Of a DNA stretch of 64,000 nucleotides, positions 26,875-34,795 are shown piece after piece. A program made the position numbers and the translations under genes. This DNA comes from Roseibium aggregatum. GTDB lineage: Bacteria; Pseudomonadota; Alphaproteobacteria; Rhizobiales; Stappiaceae. The notes below the pieces were generated by a model, which worked only from the letters and a program-made list of their open reading frames with translations, was not told where the DNA came from and searched no databases. The stretch is from assembly GCF_014692675.1 (NCBI RefSeq), contig NZ_JABFCZ010000023.1:58613-122612 (forward strand), read 5' to 3'. Positions within the stretch are counted from its first letter, which is position 1. Every line of letters starts with the position of its first letter.

Positions 26875-28197
26875 TCAGGCGGTCAGCCGGCGGCGCGCTT
26901 CGCTGGCGCGCGGCGCCTTGTGGAACTTGCCGTCCTTCATGATGGCGAGCAGGCGATCCCGGTTCTGCAGGATGCGGACGTCGGACAGCGGATCGCCGTC
27001 GACCAGCAGCAGGTCGGCGAGGTAGCCTTCCTTGATCATGCCCAGTTCGTTTTCCATGTTCATGATCTCGCCGCCGTATTTCGTCGCGGCCAGGATCGCC
27101 TCCATCGGCGAGAAACCGAGCATTTCGACAAAGATCTGGAGGTCCCTGGCATTGGTGCCCTGGGGGGTCCAGGCAAAGCCGTAATCGCCGCCGATGCAGA
27201 TGCGAATGCCGCGGCGGTGCATCTTCTTCATCGTGTCGATGCACATCTCCAGTTCCCGCTCGTAGAGCATGGAAACCTCGGACCCGGGCTTGATGCCCCA
27301 TTGCTCCGCATGGCGGGCGGTATTGATCAGCCAGGCCATTCCCGGGGCCACAATATGCCGGTCGCGGGCCGCTTCCAGCGCATCGAGCGCTTCCTCGTTG
27401 GCGAAGGAGGCATGGTAGATGTTCTGGATGCCGTGACGGATGCACTGCATCACCGAGCCCGACGAACGGGCATGGGCGGACAGAACCCGGTTGCGGCAGC
27501 GAGCCTCGGAGGCGGCCATCGCCACTTCCTCTTCCGCCATGGGCGTTTCTTCCGCGCCCATGCCGGTTATCTCTTCGCCGGAGAGATTGAGCTTGATCGA
27601 ATCCACGCCGTATTTGATCAGCGTGCGGACCACGCGCCGGACTTCCTCCGGTCCCGAGACGACGATCCCGAGATTGAGCCCTTCGTGGGGAATGTGCGAC
27701 GGCGCGGCATCGCCCAGGCCGCCGACCGTGGTGATCTCCGGACCGGCAGCAAGATAGCGCGGCCCGGGAAAGCGGCCTTCGTTGATGAAGCGTTTGGCGA
27801 CCACATCGAGACGGGGCTTGGCGGCCGCGGCCCCGCGGCCCGCCGTGAAACCCGCATCGAGCACCAGCTTCGCCATCTCCATGGTGACCAGCATGTGCTC
27901 TTCGAGTTCCATCATCTGGATCGGGTCGATCCCGGGTGCGTTGTTCCAGGACAGGTGCAGGTGGGCATCGATCATGCCGGGCATCAGCGTTGCGCCCATG
28001 CCGTCGATCACCGTCGCACCCGAGGATGTCATCGGCTGCGAGAAACGGGACGACCCCCGGGTGATCTGCTTGATCCGGTTGCCCTGGACGAGAACCTCGC
28101 CCGAATAGGGCTGTTCGCCGGTGGCATCCAGAATGCGCACATTGGTGAACAGGACGGAACCGCCGTCCCCGTTCAAGCCGTTCGTGTAACCAGCCAT
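26875..28197 (-). CDS. Amidohydrolase family protein
   Basis: A 440-residue metal-dependent amidohydrolase with a clean ribosome binding site (GGGAGGA, 5 bp before ATG). The first metal motif is HLHLSWN in PGMIDAHLHLSW (about residue 78-88); further His/Asp ligands appear in LSAHARSS and the IGGDYGFAW region. The N- and C-terminal beta-sandwich parts (NVRILDATGEQPYSGEVLVQGNRI and YLADLLLVDGDPLSDV) are characteristic. Close relatives include prolidase-like and imidazolonepropionase-like enzymes, which open cyclic amides or cleave dipeptides. Being in the same transcript as the importer, it likely acts on the imported compound. Confidence 0.88.
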   Translation of the reverse strand: MAGYTNGLNGDGGSVLFTNVRILDATGEQPYSGEVLVQGNRIKQITRGSSRFSQPMTSSGATVIDGMGATLMPGMIDAHLHLSWNNAPGIDPIQMMELEEHMLVTMEMAKLVLDAGFTAGRGAAAAKPRLDVVAKRFINEGRFPGPRYLAAGPEITTVGGLGDAAPSHIPHEGLNLGIVVSGPEEVRRVVRTLIKYGVDSIKLNLSGEEITGMGAEETPMAEEEVAMAASEARCRNRVLSAHARSSGSVMQCIRHGIQNIYHASFANEEALDALEAARDRHIVAPGMAWLINTARHAEQWGIKPGSEVSMLYERELEMCIDTMKKMHRRGIRICIGGDYGFAWTPQGTNARDLQIFVEMLGFSPMEAILAATKYGGEIMNMENELGMIKEGYLADLLLVDGDPLSDVRILQNRDRLLAIMKDGKFHKAPRASEARRRLTA

Positions 28198-28257
28198 CTA
28201 GTCCTCCCTTGCGCCGTCAGCCCTCCCAAGCGTCCGGCAAACTTGAGCTTGCGTCGG

Positions 28258-29031
28258 TCATGCACTCCCGACGAATTCGGATATCAGCCGCCGGCACTCG
28301 GCCGGCTTCTCGATCGGTGTCCAATGTCCGCAGCCGGGCAGGATCACCGCCCTGCCGCGGCCGACTTCGTCCGCCAGTTGATGGGCGACGGAGGGCGGAC
28401 CGACCGCATCCTCTTCGCCCGTGACGACCAGTACCGGCATTTTCAGCGCCGTGGCATCGGCGCGGTTTGCACCGGCCAGCGCCTCGCACGACTTGGCGAA
28501 CCCTTCCGCGTCCTGGCGCATATGGCTTTCGCGCACGAAGGCGACCGCTGCCGGGTTTGTTTCGTCAGACCCGGACGCTAGTCCGGCCGAGGCCACCTGG
28601 TCGGCGACCACGGCCATGCCCTCGTCGCGGGCGAGCTGCGCCCGGCCTTTCAGGCGTTCGCGCGCGGCGTCCGCCGGTTCGAGGATCGGACCAAACAGGG
28701 TCAGCGTGCGCGCCAGCGCCGGCCGCGCCTGGGCGACGTGCTGGGCAATCAGGGATCCGAAGGAATGTCCGACCAGATCCGCCTCGGCTATGCCGAGATC
28801 GGAAGCCGCCCTGAGGACGGTGTCGACAAGCAGGCGCACATCAATCGGCCCGCGCGGCGTGGCCGACCGTCCCGCACCGGGCAGGTCCGGGCGTACCACG
28901 CGCCGACCGCCGAGCGCGGGCATCAGCGGCTGGAATGAATTCGACGTCGCGCCGAGCCCGTGGAGCAGGATGATTGCCGGGCCTTCGCCCTCCTGCTCGA
29001 TGGTCATGCCGGCGGTCATCGTCGTGGTCAT
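28258..29031 (-). CDS. Alpha/beta hydrolase
   Basis: A 257-residue alpha/beta-hydrolase-fold enzyme. I place the start at the ATG at 29031, which overlaps the stop of the upstream gene in an ATGA junction; the much longer open frame upstream is a shadow of that gene. The oxyanion segment ILLHGLGATSNS, the nucleophile elbow GHSFGS (Ser about residue 100) and the catalytic His in GCGHWTPIEKP are present. It resembles 3-oxoadipate enol-lactonase and related ring-opening or C-C hydrolases. Adjacent FAH-type and amidohydrolase genes suggest it cleaves a lactone or ester intermediate. Confidence 0.88.
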   Translation of the reverse strand: MTTTMTAGMTIEQEGEGPAIILLHGLGATSNSFQPLMPALGGRRVVRPDLPGAGRSATPRGPIDVRLLVDTVLRAASDLGIAEADLVGHSFGSLIAQHVAQARPALARTLTLFGPILEPADAARERLKGRAQLARDEGMAVVADQVASAGLASGSDETNPAAVAFVRESHMRQDAEGFAKSCEALAGANRADATALKMPVLVVTGEEDAVGPPSVAHQLADEVGRGRAVILPGCGHWTPIEKPAECRRLISEFVGSA

Positions 29032-29903
29032 GGGCGCCGCTCCGTGACCCGGTTTTCCAGCGTGCCGATGCCGGAGATGTCGATGCGCACCACGTCGCCG
29101 TCGCGCAGGTATTTCGGCGGCTTGAAACCGACCCCCACGCCTTCCGGCGTTCCGGTGGCGATGATGTCGCCGGGCTTGAGCGTCACCCCGGCGGAGATGG
29201 TCGCGATGATGGTCGGCACGTCGAAGATCAGATCCCGCGTATTGGCGTTCTGGCGCTCCTCGCCGTTGACCCAGGTCGTCACGGCCGTGTCGGAAATGTC
29301 GATTTCGTCGGCCGTCACCGCGAACGGACCCATCGGGCAGAACGTGTCCTGGGACTTGCCGATCAGCCACTGGCTGTACCGGCCCTGCAGATCGCGGGCA
29401 GTCACGTCGTTGACGATCGTGTAACCCCAGACGTAATCCATCGCGTCTTCGGCGCGGATGCCGCGACCTTCCTTGCCGATGATGACGGCCAGTTCGGCCT
29501 CGTAGTCGATCGCCTCGGAAATCGCCGGATCGATGATGATCGGCGTGCCCGAGGCGACCACGGTTTCGGGAACCTTGGAAAAGATGATCGGGTGAGCCGG
29601 TACCTCGCCCTGGGCAGCGGAGGAATCGAAGCCGCTGCGCGAGAATTCGCGGGCATGGGCGTGGTAGTTCTTGCCGACGCAGAAGATGTTGCGGAACGGC
29701 CGGGGAAACGGCGCTTCGAGCTCGACTTCGGACAGCGGCAGCGGAGAAAGGGTTTCGAGCGCCGCCGGGTCCTTGCCGATCAGCGCCGCGACACCATGCG
29801 CGGCCTCTTCCACCGAAAGCGCGATCGGGGCAATCGATTGCCCGTCCTCGCTCACGATACCGACACGCCTTTCCCCGGCGTGCCTCATCGAGGCTACCCT
29901 CAT
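29028..29903 (-). CDS. Fumarylacetoacetate hydrolase family protein
   Basis: A 291-residue FAH-superfamily enzyme; ATG at 29903 is preceded by GGGAGGAG and is preferred to an in-frame ATG 24 bp further up. The C-terminal catalytic domain shows FCVGKNYHAHAREF, the metal-binding acidic set in YEAELAVIIGKEGRGI, GYTIVNDVTARDLQ, and TGTPEGVGVGF. Members hydrolyse C-C bonds of acylpyruvates or decarboxylate 2-oxo dienoates in aromatic degradation, using Mg2+ or Mn2+. It is the first gene of the long - strand set that reads through hydrolase, amidohydrolase and the ABC importer, opposite the GntR gene. Confidence 0.9.
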   Translation of the reverse strand: MRVASMRHAGERRVGIVSEDGQSIAPIALSVEEAAHGVAALIGKDPAALETLSPLPLSEVELEAPFPRPFRNIFCVGKNYHAHAREFSRSGFDSSAAQGEVPAHPIIFSKVPETVVASGTPIIIDPAISEAIDYEAELAVIIGKEGRGIRAEDAMDYVWGYTIVNDVTARDLQGRYSQWLIGKSQDTFCPMGPFAVTADEIDISDTAVTTWVNGEERQNANTRDLIFDVPTIIATISAGVTLKPGDIIATGTPEGVGVGFKPPKYLRDGDVVRIDISGIGTLENRVTERRP

Positions 29904-29922
29904 ATTCACTCCTCCCATATGC

Positions 29923-29939
29923 GCCAATTTTATATTGGC
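29923..29939. promoter_or_regulatory. Palindrome upstream of the FAH operon (candidate GntR site 1)
   Basis: GCCAATTTTATATTGGC is a perfect 6-bp inverted repeat with a 5-bp centre, 20 bp before the FAH start. Its core CCAAT-N5-ATTGG is also found in the palindrome just before the divergent gntR gene, which suggests one regulator acting on both promoters. Confidence 0.55.
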
Positions 29940-30046
29940 TTATCTTTGATATTAGCCTATGGGGACTATTCTGCCCTTGCAAGAGTATTTTTCTTGAATT
30001 TCTTGCACCAATATGCAGAAATTCCCGTGAATTGGTTCGCATTAAG

Positions 30047-30069
30047 TGATCCAATAAATAATTGGATCA
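30047..30069. promoter_or_regulatory. Palindrome upstream of gntR (candidate GntR site 2)
   Basis: Two perfect 9-bp arms, TGATCCAAT and ATTGGATCA, are separated by AAATA. It ends 15 bp before the GntR start codon, in a position to block transcription or translation initiation. Its half-site resembles the ATTGGATCCAAT-type operators I recall for VanR of the same FCD subfamily; that comparison is from memory. Confidence 0.6.
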
Positions 30070-30084
30070 ATAAAAAGAAGCGAA

Positions 30085-30756
30085 ATGCCCGTCAAAAAAG
30101 CACCAATGCTGGGGTCCGATCTGCAACACCGCCTGGAGAGCGGCGAGTGGCAGCCGGGTGACCTGATGCCTAACGAAAGAGCGCTGGCAACCGAGTACGG
30201 CGTGGCGCGCAACACGGTGCGCAAGGTCCTGACGCAGATGGCGGAGGACGGGCTGATCGAGCGGCAGGTCGGCCGCGGAACCGTCGTCCTGGATCGGCCT
30301 GACAACCAGTTCACCGATATCCTGGATCACTTCCTCGACGCCAGCCCCCTGGACATCCTCAACCTGCGGATTTTCATAGAGCCCCACAGCGCGGAGGCCG
30401 CAGCGCGCAACGCCTCGTCTGCCGAACTGGAGGCCATCATCGAGGCGAACGCGAAATGCGCGGAGGCCATTGATCTAGACCGGCATGAATACTGGGACAG
30501 CCAGTTTCACAAGCGGATCCACCAGGCGGCGAACAATGCCTTCCTCACCGATCTGTTCGACCTCCTGTCGATAATCCGCTGCCAGGCGCCGATGATGGAG
30601 TTGCGCCGCCGGACCTTTACCGAAGAGCGCCGGCTTGCCAATGGACGCGAACACGAGGAAATCCTCACCGCACTGAAAAACTGGGACGGCAAGGCAGCGG
30701 CGCGCGCCATGCGTGACCACCTCATATCCCGGCGCCGCAATTATTTCGGCCAATAG
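30085..30756 (+). CDS. GntR-family regulator with FCD ligand domain
   Basis: A 223-residue FadR-subfamily regulator. The winged helix occupies residues 10-75 (LMPNERALATEYGVARNTVRKVLTQMAEDGLIERQVGRGTVV), and the helical FCD domain follows from about residue 85 (DILNLRIFIEPHSAEAAARNAS; HKRIHQAANN; HEEILTALKNWDGKAAARAMRDHL), with the His/Asp residues that usually bind a metal and an organic acid. It is divergent from the FAH-Liv operon and has a palindrome in its own leader, so it is the probable repressor of both. The next gene encodes a second FCD domain. Confidence 0.92.
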   Translation: MPVKKAPMLGSDLQHRLESGEWQPGDLMPNERALATEYGVARNTVRKVLTQMAEDGLIERQVGRGTVVLDRPDNQFTDILDHFLDASPLDILNLRIFIEPHSAEAAARNASSAELEAIIEANAKCAEAIDLDRHEYWDSQFHKRIHQAANNAFLTDLFDLLSIIRCQAPMMELRRRTFTEERRLANGREHEEILTALKNWDGKAAARAMRDHLISRRRNYFGQ

Positions 30757-30780
30757 GCCGGTTTCAGGAAGTCTGTCCCC

Positions 30781-31284
30781 ATGGCCACCCAGGCAAAACT
30801 TCGCAAGATCGTCTCGACCGCCGGCACGACGCGGGATTTCATCGACATTCTGAAGCGGCTGACCGGAGCCAGCCCGGCCGATATTCTGGCCGTGCGGCTG
30901 ATCATCGAGCCCCAGGCGGCCGCCGCGGTCGTCTCAAGTGCAACCGGCGCCGACATCAAGCTGATCCGCGAAGCGCACGAACAGGCCGTGAATGCGGACG
31001 ACCTCGCCAGCTTCGAGCGCTGGGATGCGGAACTGCACAGCCGCATCTATGCCGCCACGCGAAACGAACTGCTGATCAGCCTGAACGATCTGCTCGGGGA
31101 CATCCGCAACCGCGCGCCCTGGATCAGATTGAAGAAGAAGGTGATTACCGAGGCCAAACGCCGGGAATACTGCGGCCATCACGAGGAAATCGTCGAGGCG
31201 ATCGCCCGGCGCGATTCCGAAGGCGCCTCGGAGGCCATGACCCGTCACATCACGATCATCATCGAGGATCTTTTTCCCAGGTAG
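30781..31284 (+). CDS. Stand-alone FCD-domain protein (no DNA-binding domain)
   Basis: A 167-residue protein that aligns by eye with only the C-terminal half of the preceding GntR protein: TGASPADILAVRLIIEPQAAAAVV against DASPLDILNLRIFIEPHSAEAA, then WDAELHSRIYAATRNELL against WDSQFHKRIHQAANNAFL, and HHEEIVEAIARRDSEGASEAMTRHI at the end. The 24-bp gap before it holds no helix-turn-helix in any frame, and the ATG at 30781 is the natural start. It probably arose by partial duplication. It could heterodimerise with the GntR protein through the FCD interface and change its ligand response; this is inference. Confidence 0.82.
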   Translation: MATQAKLRKIVSTAGTTRDFIDILKRLTGASPADILAVRLIIEPQAAAAVVSSATGADIKLIREAHEQAVNADDLASFERWDAELHSRIYAATRNELLISLNDLLGDIRNRAPWIRLKKKVITEAKRREYCGHHEEIVEAIARRDSEGASEAMTRHITIIIEDLFPR

Positions 31285-31322
31285 AGGCTGGCCGAAGCGA
31301 ACGGCGCAATTGTTCGAATTTT

Positions 31323-31347
31323 AAAACCCCGCCGATTGCGGGGCTTT
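31323..31347. terminator. Bidirectional terminator between FCD gene and amidohydrolase
   Basis: CCCCGC / GCGGGG stem with loop CGATT, flanked by AAAA on the left and CTTTA on the right; read on the - strand it ends GGGGTTTTAAAATT. It serves the convergent genes ending at 31284 and 31368. Confidence 0.8.
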
Positions 31348-31367
31348 ATCTGCTTGTAAAAAGCAAG

Positions 31368-32879
31368 TCAGTACCGGAACAGGTCCTGGTCGATGCCGGC
31401 GGCTTGGAACACGTAGTCGCGGCTTGTCTCGAGTTCCCGGCGCAGGCGGGCAAGGTCGAAGCCCATCAGAGCCCCGCGCCATTTCTTGATCCTGCCCGCG
31501 ACGAAGACGGTGTCCACATTGGTCCGCTCCATCAGGGTGACCACGGCGCCCGGCACATGGTTGAGCGGCGCGACGTTCAGGGCCTCGGCATCGAGCAGGA
31601 TGATGTCGGCCTCCTTGCCGGGGGTCAGCGAGCCGGTCTTCTTCTCCAGTTTCAGCCCGCGCGCGCCTTCGATGGTGGCGCTCCGGATCGCGTCCATGGC
31701 CGTCAGCAGGGTCGGATAGTCCTCGCCGGCAAGCGCCAGTTCGTTGGCGAACATCCGCTGCAGGGTCACCATGGAGCGCATCTGGGTGAAGGCGTCCGCC
31801 GTCATGGTGCATTCCACGTCGGTGGAAAGCGACGGCCGGAGGCCGTGGTCGATCGCCTTCTGGATCGGCGGTGCGCCGTGGCGCATGTGCATTTCGATGG
31901 GCACCGACAGGGAAATATGCACGCCCGCGTCGGCTGCGTAATTCCAGCCCTCGTCCGACATGCCGGTCATATGGATGAAGATGTTGTCCGGGCCGAACTT
32001 GCCCGCCGCGCCAAGAGCATCGAAGGTCTCCTGCATGCCGAAGGTGCCGACCACGTGGAGCGCGATCGGAAGGCCCAGTTCGCGGCCGATTTCCCAGCTT
32101 TTCTCGTATCCGGGCAGGTAGATCTCGCCGCCCATGACCATGGTGATCAGCTGGTCGTCGGAAGCAAAATGCTCCGCCTTGATGCGCCTGGCGTCTTCCG
32201 GATATTTCGCATCGTCGCCCCAGCCCTCGAAATAGCCGAACACGGAGCGCCGGCCCGCGTCGCGCAGGCCCTCGATGGCCGCGTCCGAATGTTCCGGCGA
32301 ATGGTGGATCTGGCTGACGTCCATCACCGTGGTGACGCCGTCGTCAAGCTGGGCGATCGAGCCGAACAGCTCGTTGATGTAGACGTCCTCCGGCCGGTAG
32401 ACCATGGAGAAGGTCTGCAGCATCTTTTCATAATAATTGTATTCGCTTTCCGGACGGCCGTCGTTGATCAGGATCGCGTCGGCAAGCACCCCGCGCAGCG
32501 CGGTCTCGAACTGGTGATGGTGGGTATCGATGAAGCCGGGCATGACGATCTTGCCCGAAGCATCGATCACGACGGCGTCCGGCGCGTCGATATTGGCGCC
32601 GACTTCCGCGATGAGGCTGCCGTCGATCAGGACGTCGCCGACCGGAAAATTGCCGACGCTGTCGTCGACCGAAAGAACCGCTCCGCCCTTGATCAGCACC
32701 TTCCGGCCCGCTTCGCCGATGCCCTTGGGCAGGGTCGCCGCCGCGGCGTCCTGGGCGGCCGTCGAGCCGTTGAGGGTTGCCGCCGCCGCCTCGGCACTCG
32801 CCGTGCCGGCAAGGCCCAGATAGTCGCGCCGCGTCGGGCATGAAGAAAGCGGCGCGCCGCTCCCGCAAAGTCTGCACAT
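31368..32879 (-). CDS. Amidohydrolase family protein (cytosine deaminase/chlorohydrolase-like)
   Basis: A 503-residue metal-dependent hydrolase starting at the ATG at 32879, which has GGAGGA nearby. The N-terminus (CPTRRDYLGLAGTASAEAAA) resembles a twin-arginine signal, so this enzyme may be exported, unusual for the family. The metal motif THHHQFE follows PGFIDTHHHQFE, then IALHVVGTF and FIHMTGMSDEGW, and LSTDVECTM with the catalytic Asp. The C-terminal LTPGKEADIILLDAEALNVAPLNHVPGAVV is typical of the AtzA/TrzN/SsnA group acting on amino- or chloro-substituted rings. It is transcribed after the IclR gene, with about 90 bp between. Confidence 0.88.
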   Translation of the reverse strand: MCRLCGSGAPLSSCPTRRDYLGLAGTASAEAAAATLNGSTAAQDAAAATLPKGIGEAGRKVLIKGGAVLSVDDSVGNFPVGDVLIDGSLIAEVGANIDAPDAVVIDASGKIVMPGFIDTHHHQFETALRGVLADAILINDGRPESEYNYYEKMLQTFSMVYRPEDVYINELFGSIAQLDDGVTTVMDVSQIHHSPEHSDAAIEGLRDAGRRSVFGYFEGWGDDAKYPEDARRIKAEHFASDDQLITMVMGGEIYLPGYEKSWEIGRELGLPIALHVVGTFGMQETFDALGAAGKFGPDNIFIHMTGMSDEGWNYAADAGVHISLSVPIEMHMRHGAPPIQKAIDHGLRPSLSTDVECTMTADAFTQMRSMVTLQRMFANELALAGEDYPTLLTAMDAIRSATIEGARGLKLEKKTGSLTPGKEADIILLDAEALNVAPLNHVPGAVVTLMERTNVDTVFVAGRIKKWRGALMGFDLARLRRELETSRDYVFQAAGIDQDLFRY

Positions 32880-32966
32880 AGGATGTCCTCCCTGGTCCGT
32901 CCTGGTCTTCAACGTGTGAGTGACCATGGCAGCAGACGAAGGGGAGACAGATGCCCTGTCGCCGGT

Positions 32967-33767
32967 TCAGCTGCCGATGATCGATTCCGCCATAGGATAG
33001 CGCGCGATCGCATGGGCGATGCGCGACGCGGTCGCCTGCAGTTTCGGCAGGCGTTCGGTTACGAGCTGTTCCGGCGTCACCAGCCCGGTGTAGCCGGAGG
33101 AATTCAGGGCCGCGATGGTCCGGCCGTTGCTGCCGCGGATCGGAACCGCGATGGCGGTAATGCCGTAGTCGAGCTGGTCGACCGTGGTGGCGTAATTCCG
33201 TTCGCGGGCGAGCTCCACCTCGCGCCGCAGCGCATCCTTGTCGGTCACCGTCTTGTTGGTGAGCGCCTTCGGCCGAAGGTCGTGAAAATAGGCACAGAGC
33301 TTATCGTCCGGGAGACCGGCCAGAAGCACCCGGCCGAGCGAGGTGGCATGGGCCGGATAGCGTGCGCCGACGACAGCAGTAGCGCGGCGGGCGCGCTGCA
33401 CCGAGTAGTGGGCGATATAGATGACATCCTCGGCGTCAAGCGTTCCCACCGAAGCGGCATCGCCGAAATCCTCGACCACATTGCGCAGCTCGGGCAGCAG
33501 CATCTCGTCGATCCGCGCGGAGAAATAGAACGCCGAGCCCAGTCCCATCACCTTCGGGCGCAGGAAGAACCGCTTGTTGGCGTGCCCGGCATAGCCGAGT
33601 TCAACGAGCGTGATCAGACTGCGCCGGGCCGCGGCCGGCGTAAGGCCGGTCCGGCGGGCGATTTCGCTGAGGCTCATTTCCGCGTGCCCGCTGTCGAAAC
33701 ATTCGATGATCGCAAGGCCCTTTGCGAGCGCCTCCACGAATTCCGGTGGTCGGGTCGTCTGTTCCAA
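32967..33767 (-). CDS. IclR-family transcriptional regulator (PcaR/PobR-like)
   Basis: A 266-residue regulator. The N-terminal winged helix (SLSEIARRTGLTPAAARRSLITLVELGYAG, residues 30-60) is of the PcaR/PcaU/PobR subgroup, which starts with the PEFVEALAKGLAIIECF segment. The effector domain shows CAYFHDLRPKAL, DQLDYGITAIAVPIRGSNGRTIAALN. Members of this subgroup control aromatic acid catabolism. It lies 23 bp after the intradiol dioxygenase gene in the same direction, which supports that role. An inverted repeat at 34763-34779 in the divergent promoter region is a candidate site. Confidence 0.9.
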   Translation of the reverse strand: MEQTTRPPEFVEALAKGLAIIECFDSGHAEMSLSEIARRTGLTPAAARRSLITLVELGYAGHANKRFFLRPKVMGLGSAFYFSARIDEMLLPELRNVVEDFGDAASVGTLDAEDVIYIAHYSVQRARRATAVVGARYPAHATSLGRVLLAGLPDDKLCAYFHDLRPKALTNKTVTDKDALRREVELARERNYATTVDQLDYGITAIAVPIRGSNGRTIAALNSSGYTGLVTPEQLVTERLPKLQATASRIAHAIARYPMAESIIGS

Positions 33768-33790
33768 GTCGGCATCCTTTCCGTTCCCGC

Positions 33791-34648
33791 TCAGCCTTGC
33801 GGAGCGAGAACGAAATCGAACTTGAACTTGGCGTCAGGCTTGATCTTCAAATCGAAGTCGAACGTATCGGTCGGCTTCACCGGCTCCAGCTTGGCAATCA
33901 GCGACCTGCGTACGCCGAACACCGCGTCATTGTCCAGATATTCGGTGTTTTCGAAGAAGACTTCGGTGGTAATCGCGTTCATGCCCGCGGCCCGGATGAT
34001 GTAATGCAGATGGGCCGCGCGCCAGGCGTGCCGGTTGCCGGCGCGCAGGAGGTCGCCGACCGGACCGTCATAGGGCACCGTATAGGGCTTGGGCAGAACG
34101 GTGGTGTAGTAATACTCGCCCTTGTCGTTGGCCACGAACTTGCCGCGCAGGTCGTATTTGTCCTGGCCTTCCTCCTGGATCGGATAGGTGCCGCTGGAAT
34201 CGGCCTGCCAGGTGTCGACGATCGCGCCGGGAAGCGGATTGCGCAGCGTGTCGGTCACCTTGCCGTGGACAAGCACGGTGACACCGTCGCGGCCGTCTGC
34301 GAGGTGGTCGCCAAGCTGCATGTCCGGAGCGTTGTCCAGATAGAACGGGCCGAGGTTGGAACCTTCCGTGGCTCCGCCGCGCGTGTTGATCATGTCGACC
34401 AGGGCGGAAAAGCCGAGCACGTCGGACAGCAGGATGAACTCGTGCCGGTCCGGCGTTGAGATCTTGCCGCAGTCGTAAAGGAAGGTGAGCACACCCATCC
34501 ATTCCTCATGGGTGAGGTTCACTTCGCGCGTGTAGTCGTGCAGGTGTTCGATCAGCTTGTTGAGCAAAAGCTGAATGCGGCTGCCGTCCTCGGTCCTGAA
34601 GGACTCCTTGACCGCCTGGGTGATCGTGAACTCGTTCACGTCTTTCAT
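33791..34648 (-). CDS. Intradiol ring-cleavage dioxygenase
   Basis: A 285-residue non-haem Fe(III) dioxygenase that opens a catechol or hydroxyquinol ring between the hydroxyls. ATG at 34648 has GGGAGGAG upstream. Residues 1-100 are the helical dimerisation domain of catechol/hydroxyquinol dioxygenases; LGPFYLDNAP starts the catalytic domain. The iron ligands are visible as Tyr165 (KYDLRG), Tyr189 (KPYTVPYDGP), His213 and His215 (RAAHLHY). The linker domain and length favour catechol/hydroxyquinol 1,2-dioxygenase over protocatechuate 3,4-dioxygenase. No muconate cycloisomerase or maleylacetate reductase gene is in the window, so the product's fate is unclear. Confidence 0.9.
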   Translation of the reverse strand: MKDVNEFTITQAVKESFRTEDGSRIQLLLNKLIEHLHDYTREVNLTHEEWMGVLTFLYDCGKISTPDRHEFILLSDVLGFSALVDMINTRGGATEGSNLGPFYLDNAPDMQLGDHLADGRDGVTVLVHGKVTDTLRNPLPGAIVDTWQADSSGTYPIQEEGQDKYDLRGKFVANDKGEYYYTTVLPKPYTVPYDGPVGDLLRAGNRHAWRAAHLHYIIRAAGMNAITTEVFFENTEYLDNDAVFGVRRSLIAKLEPVKPTDTFDFDLKIKPDAKFKFDFVLAPQG

Positions 34649-34762
34649 CGTCTCCTCCCGTACGTCTGACAAGCCGTTGATTTCGCGCCATTAGATTCGC
34701 AATCGGCCTTGCACCCTTGACGAAACCGTAAAACAGATAATAATTTTCTACAAGCGTAAAAG

Positions 34763-34779
34763 TTTTCGCATACCGAAAA
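34763..34779. promoter_or_regulatory. Inverted repeat in the divergent promoter region (candidate IclR site)
   Basis: TTTTCG and CGAAAA arms, perfectly paired, flank CATAC. It lies 16 bp before the citryl-CoA-lyase-like start and 115 bp before the dioxygenase start, in the 147-bp divergent interval. The CG-ending arms resemble IclR-family half-sites in general form. Confidence 0.45.
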
Positions 34780-34795
34780 AACATAAGGAGCGGAC

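Noticed and set aside
26119..28581. An 820-codon + strand frame opposite LivH and the amidohydrolase
   Set aside because: It crosses three supported - strand genes and has antisense composition (His, Asp and Arg-rich, no hydrophobic core pattern).
30008..30034. A third CCAAT...ATTGG pair between the two GntR palindromes
   Set aside because: The arms are 17 bp apart against 5 bp in the other two sites, so it is probably fortuitous in AT-rich promoter DNA.
28258..30054. Reading the alpha/beta hydrolase as a 598-residue protein
   Set aside because: The first 340 residues overlap the FAH gene in another frame and look random; the ATGA junction at 29028-29031 gives a normal 257-residue hydrolase.
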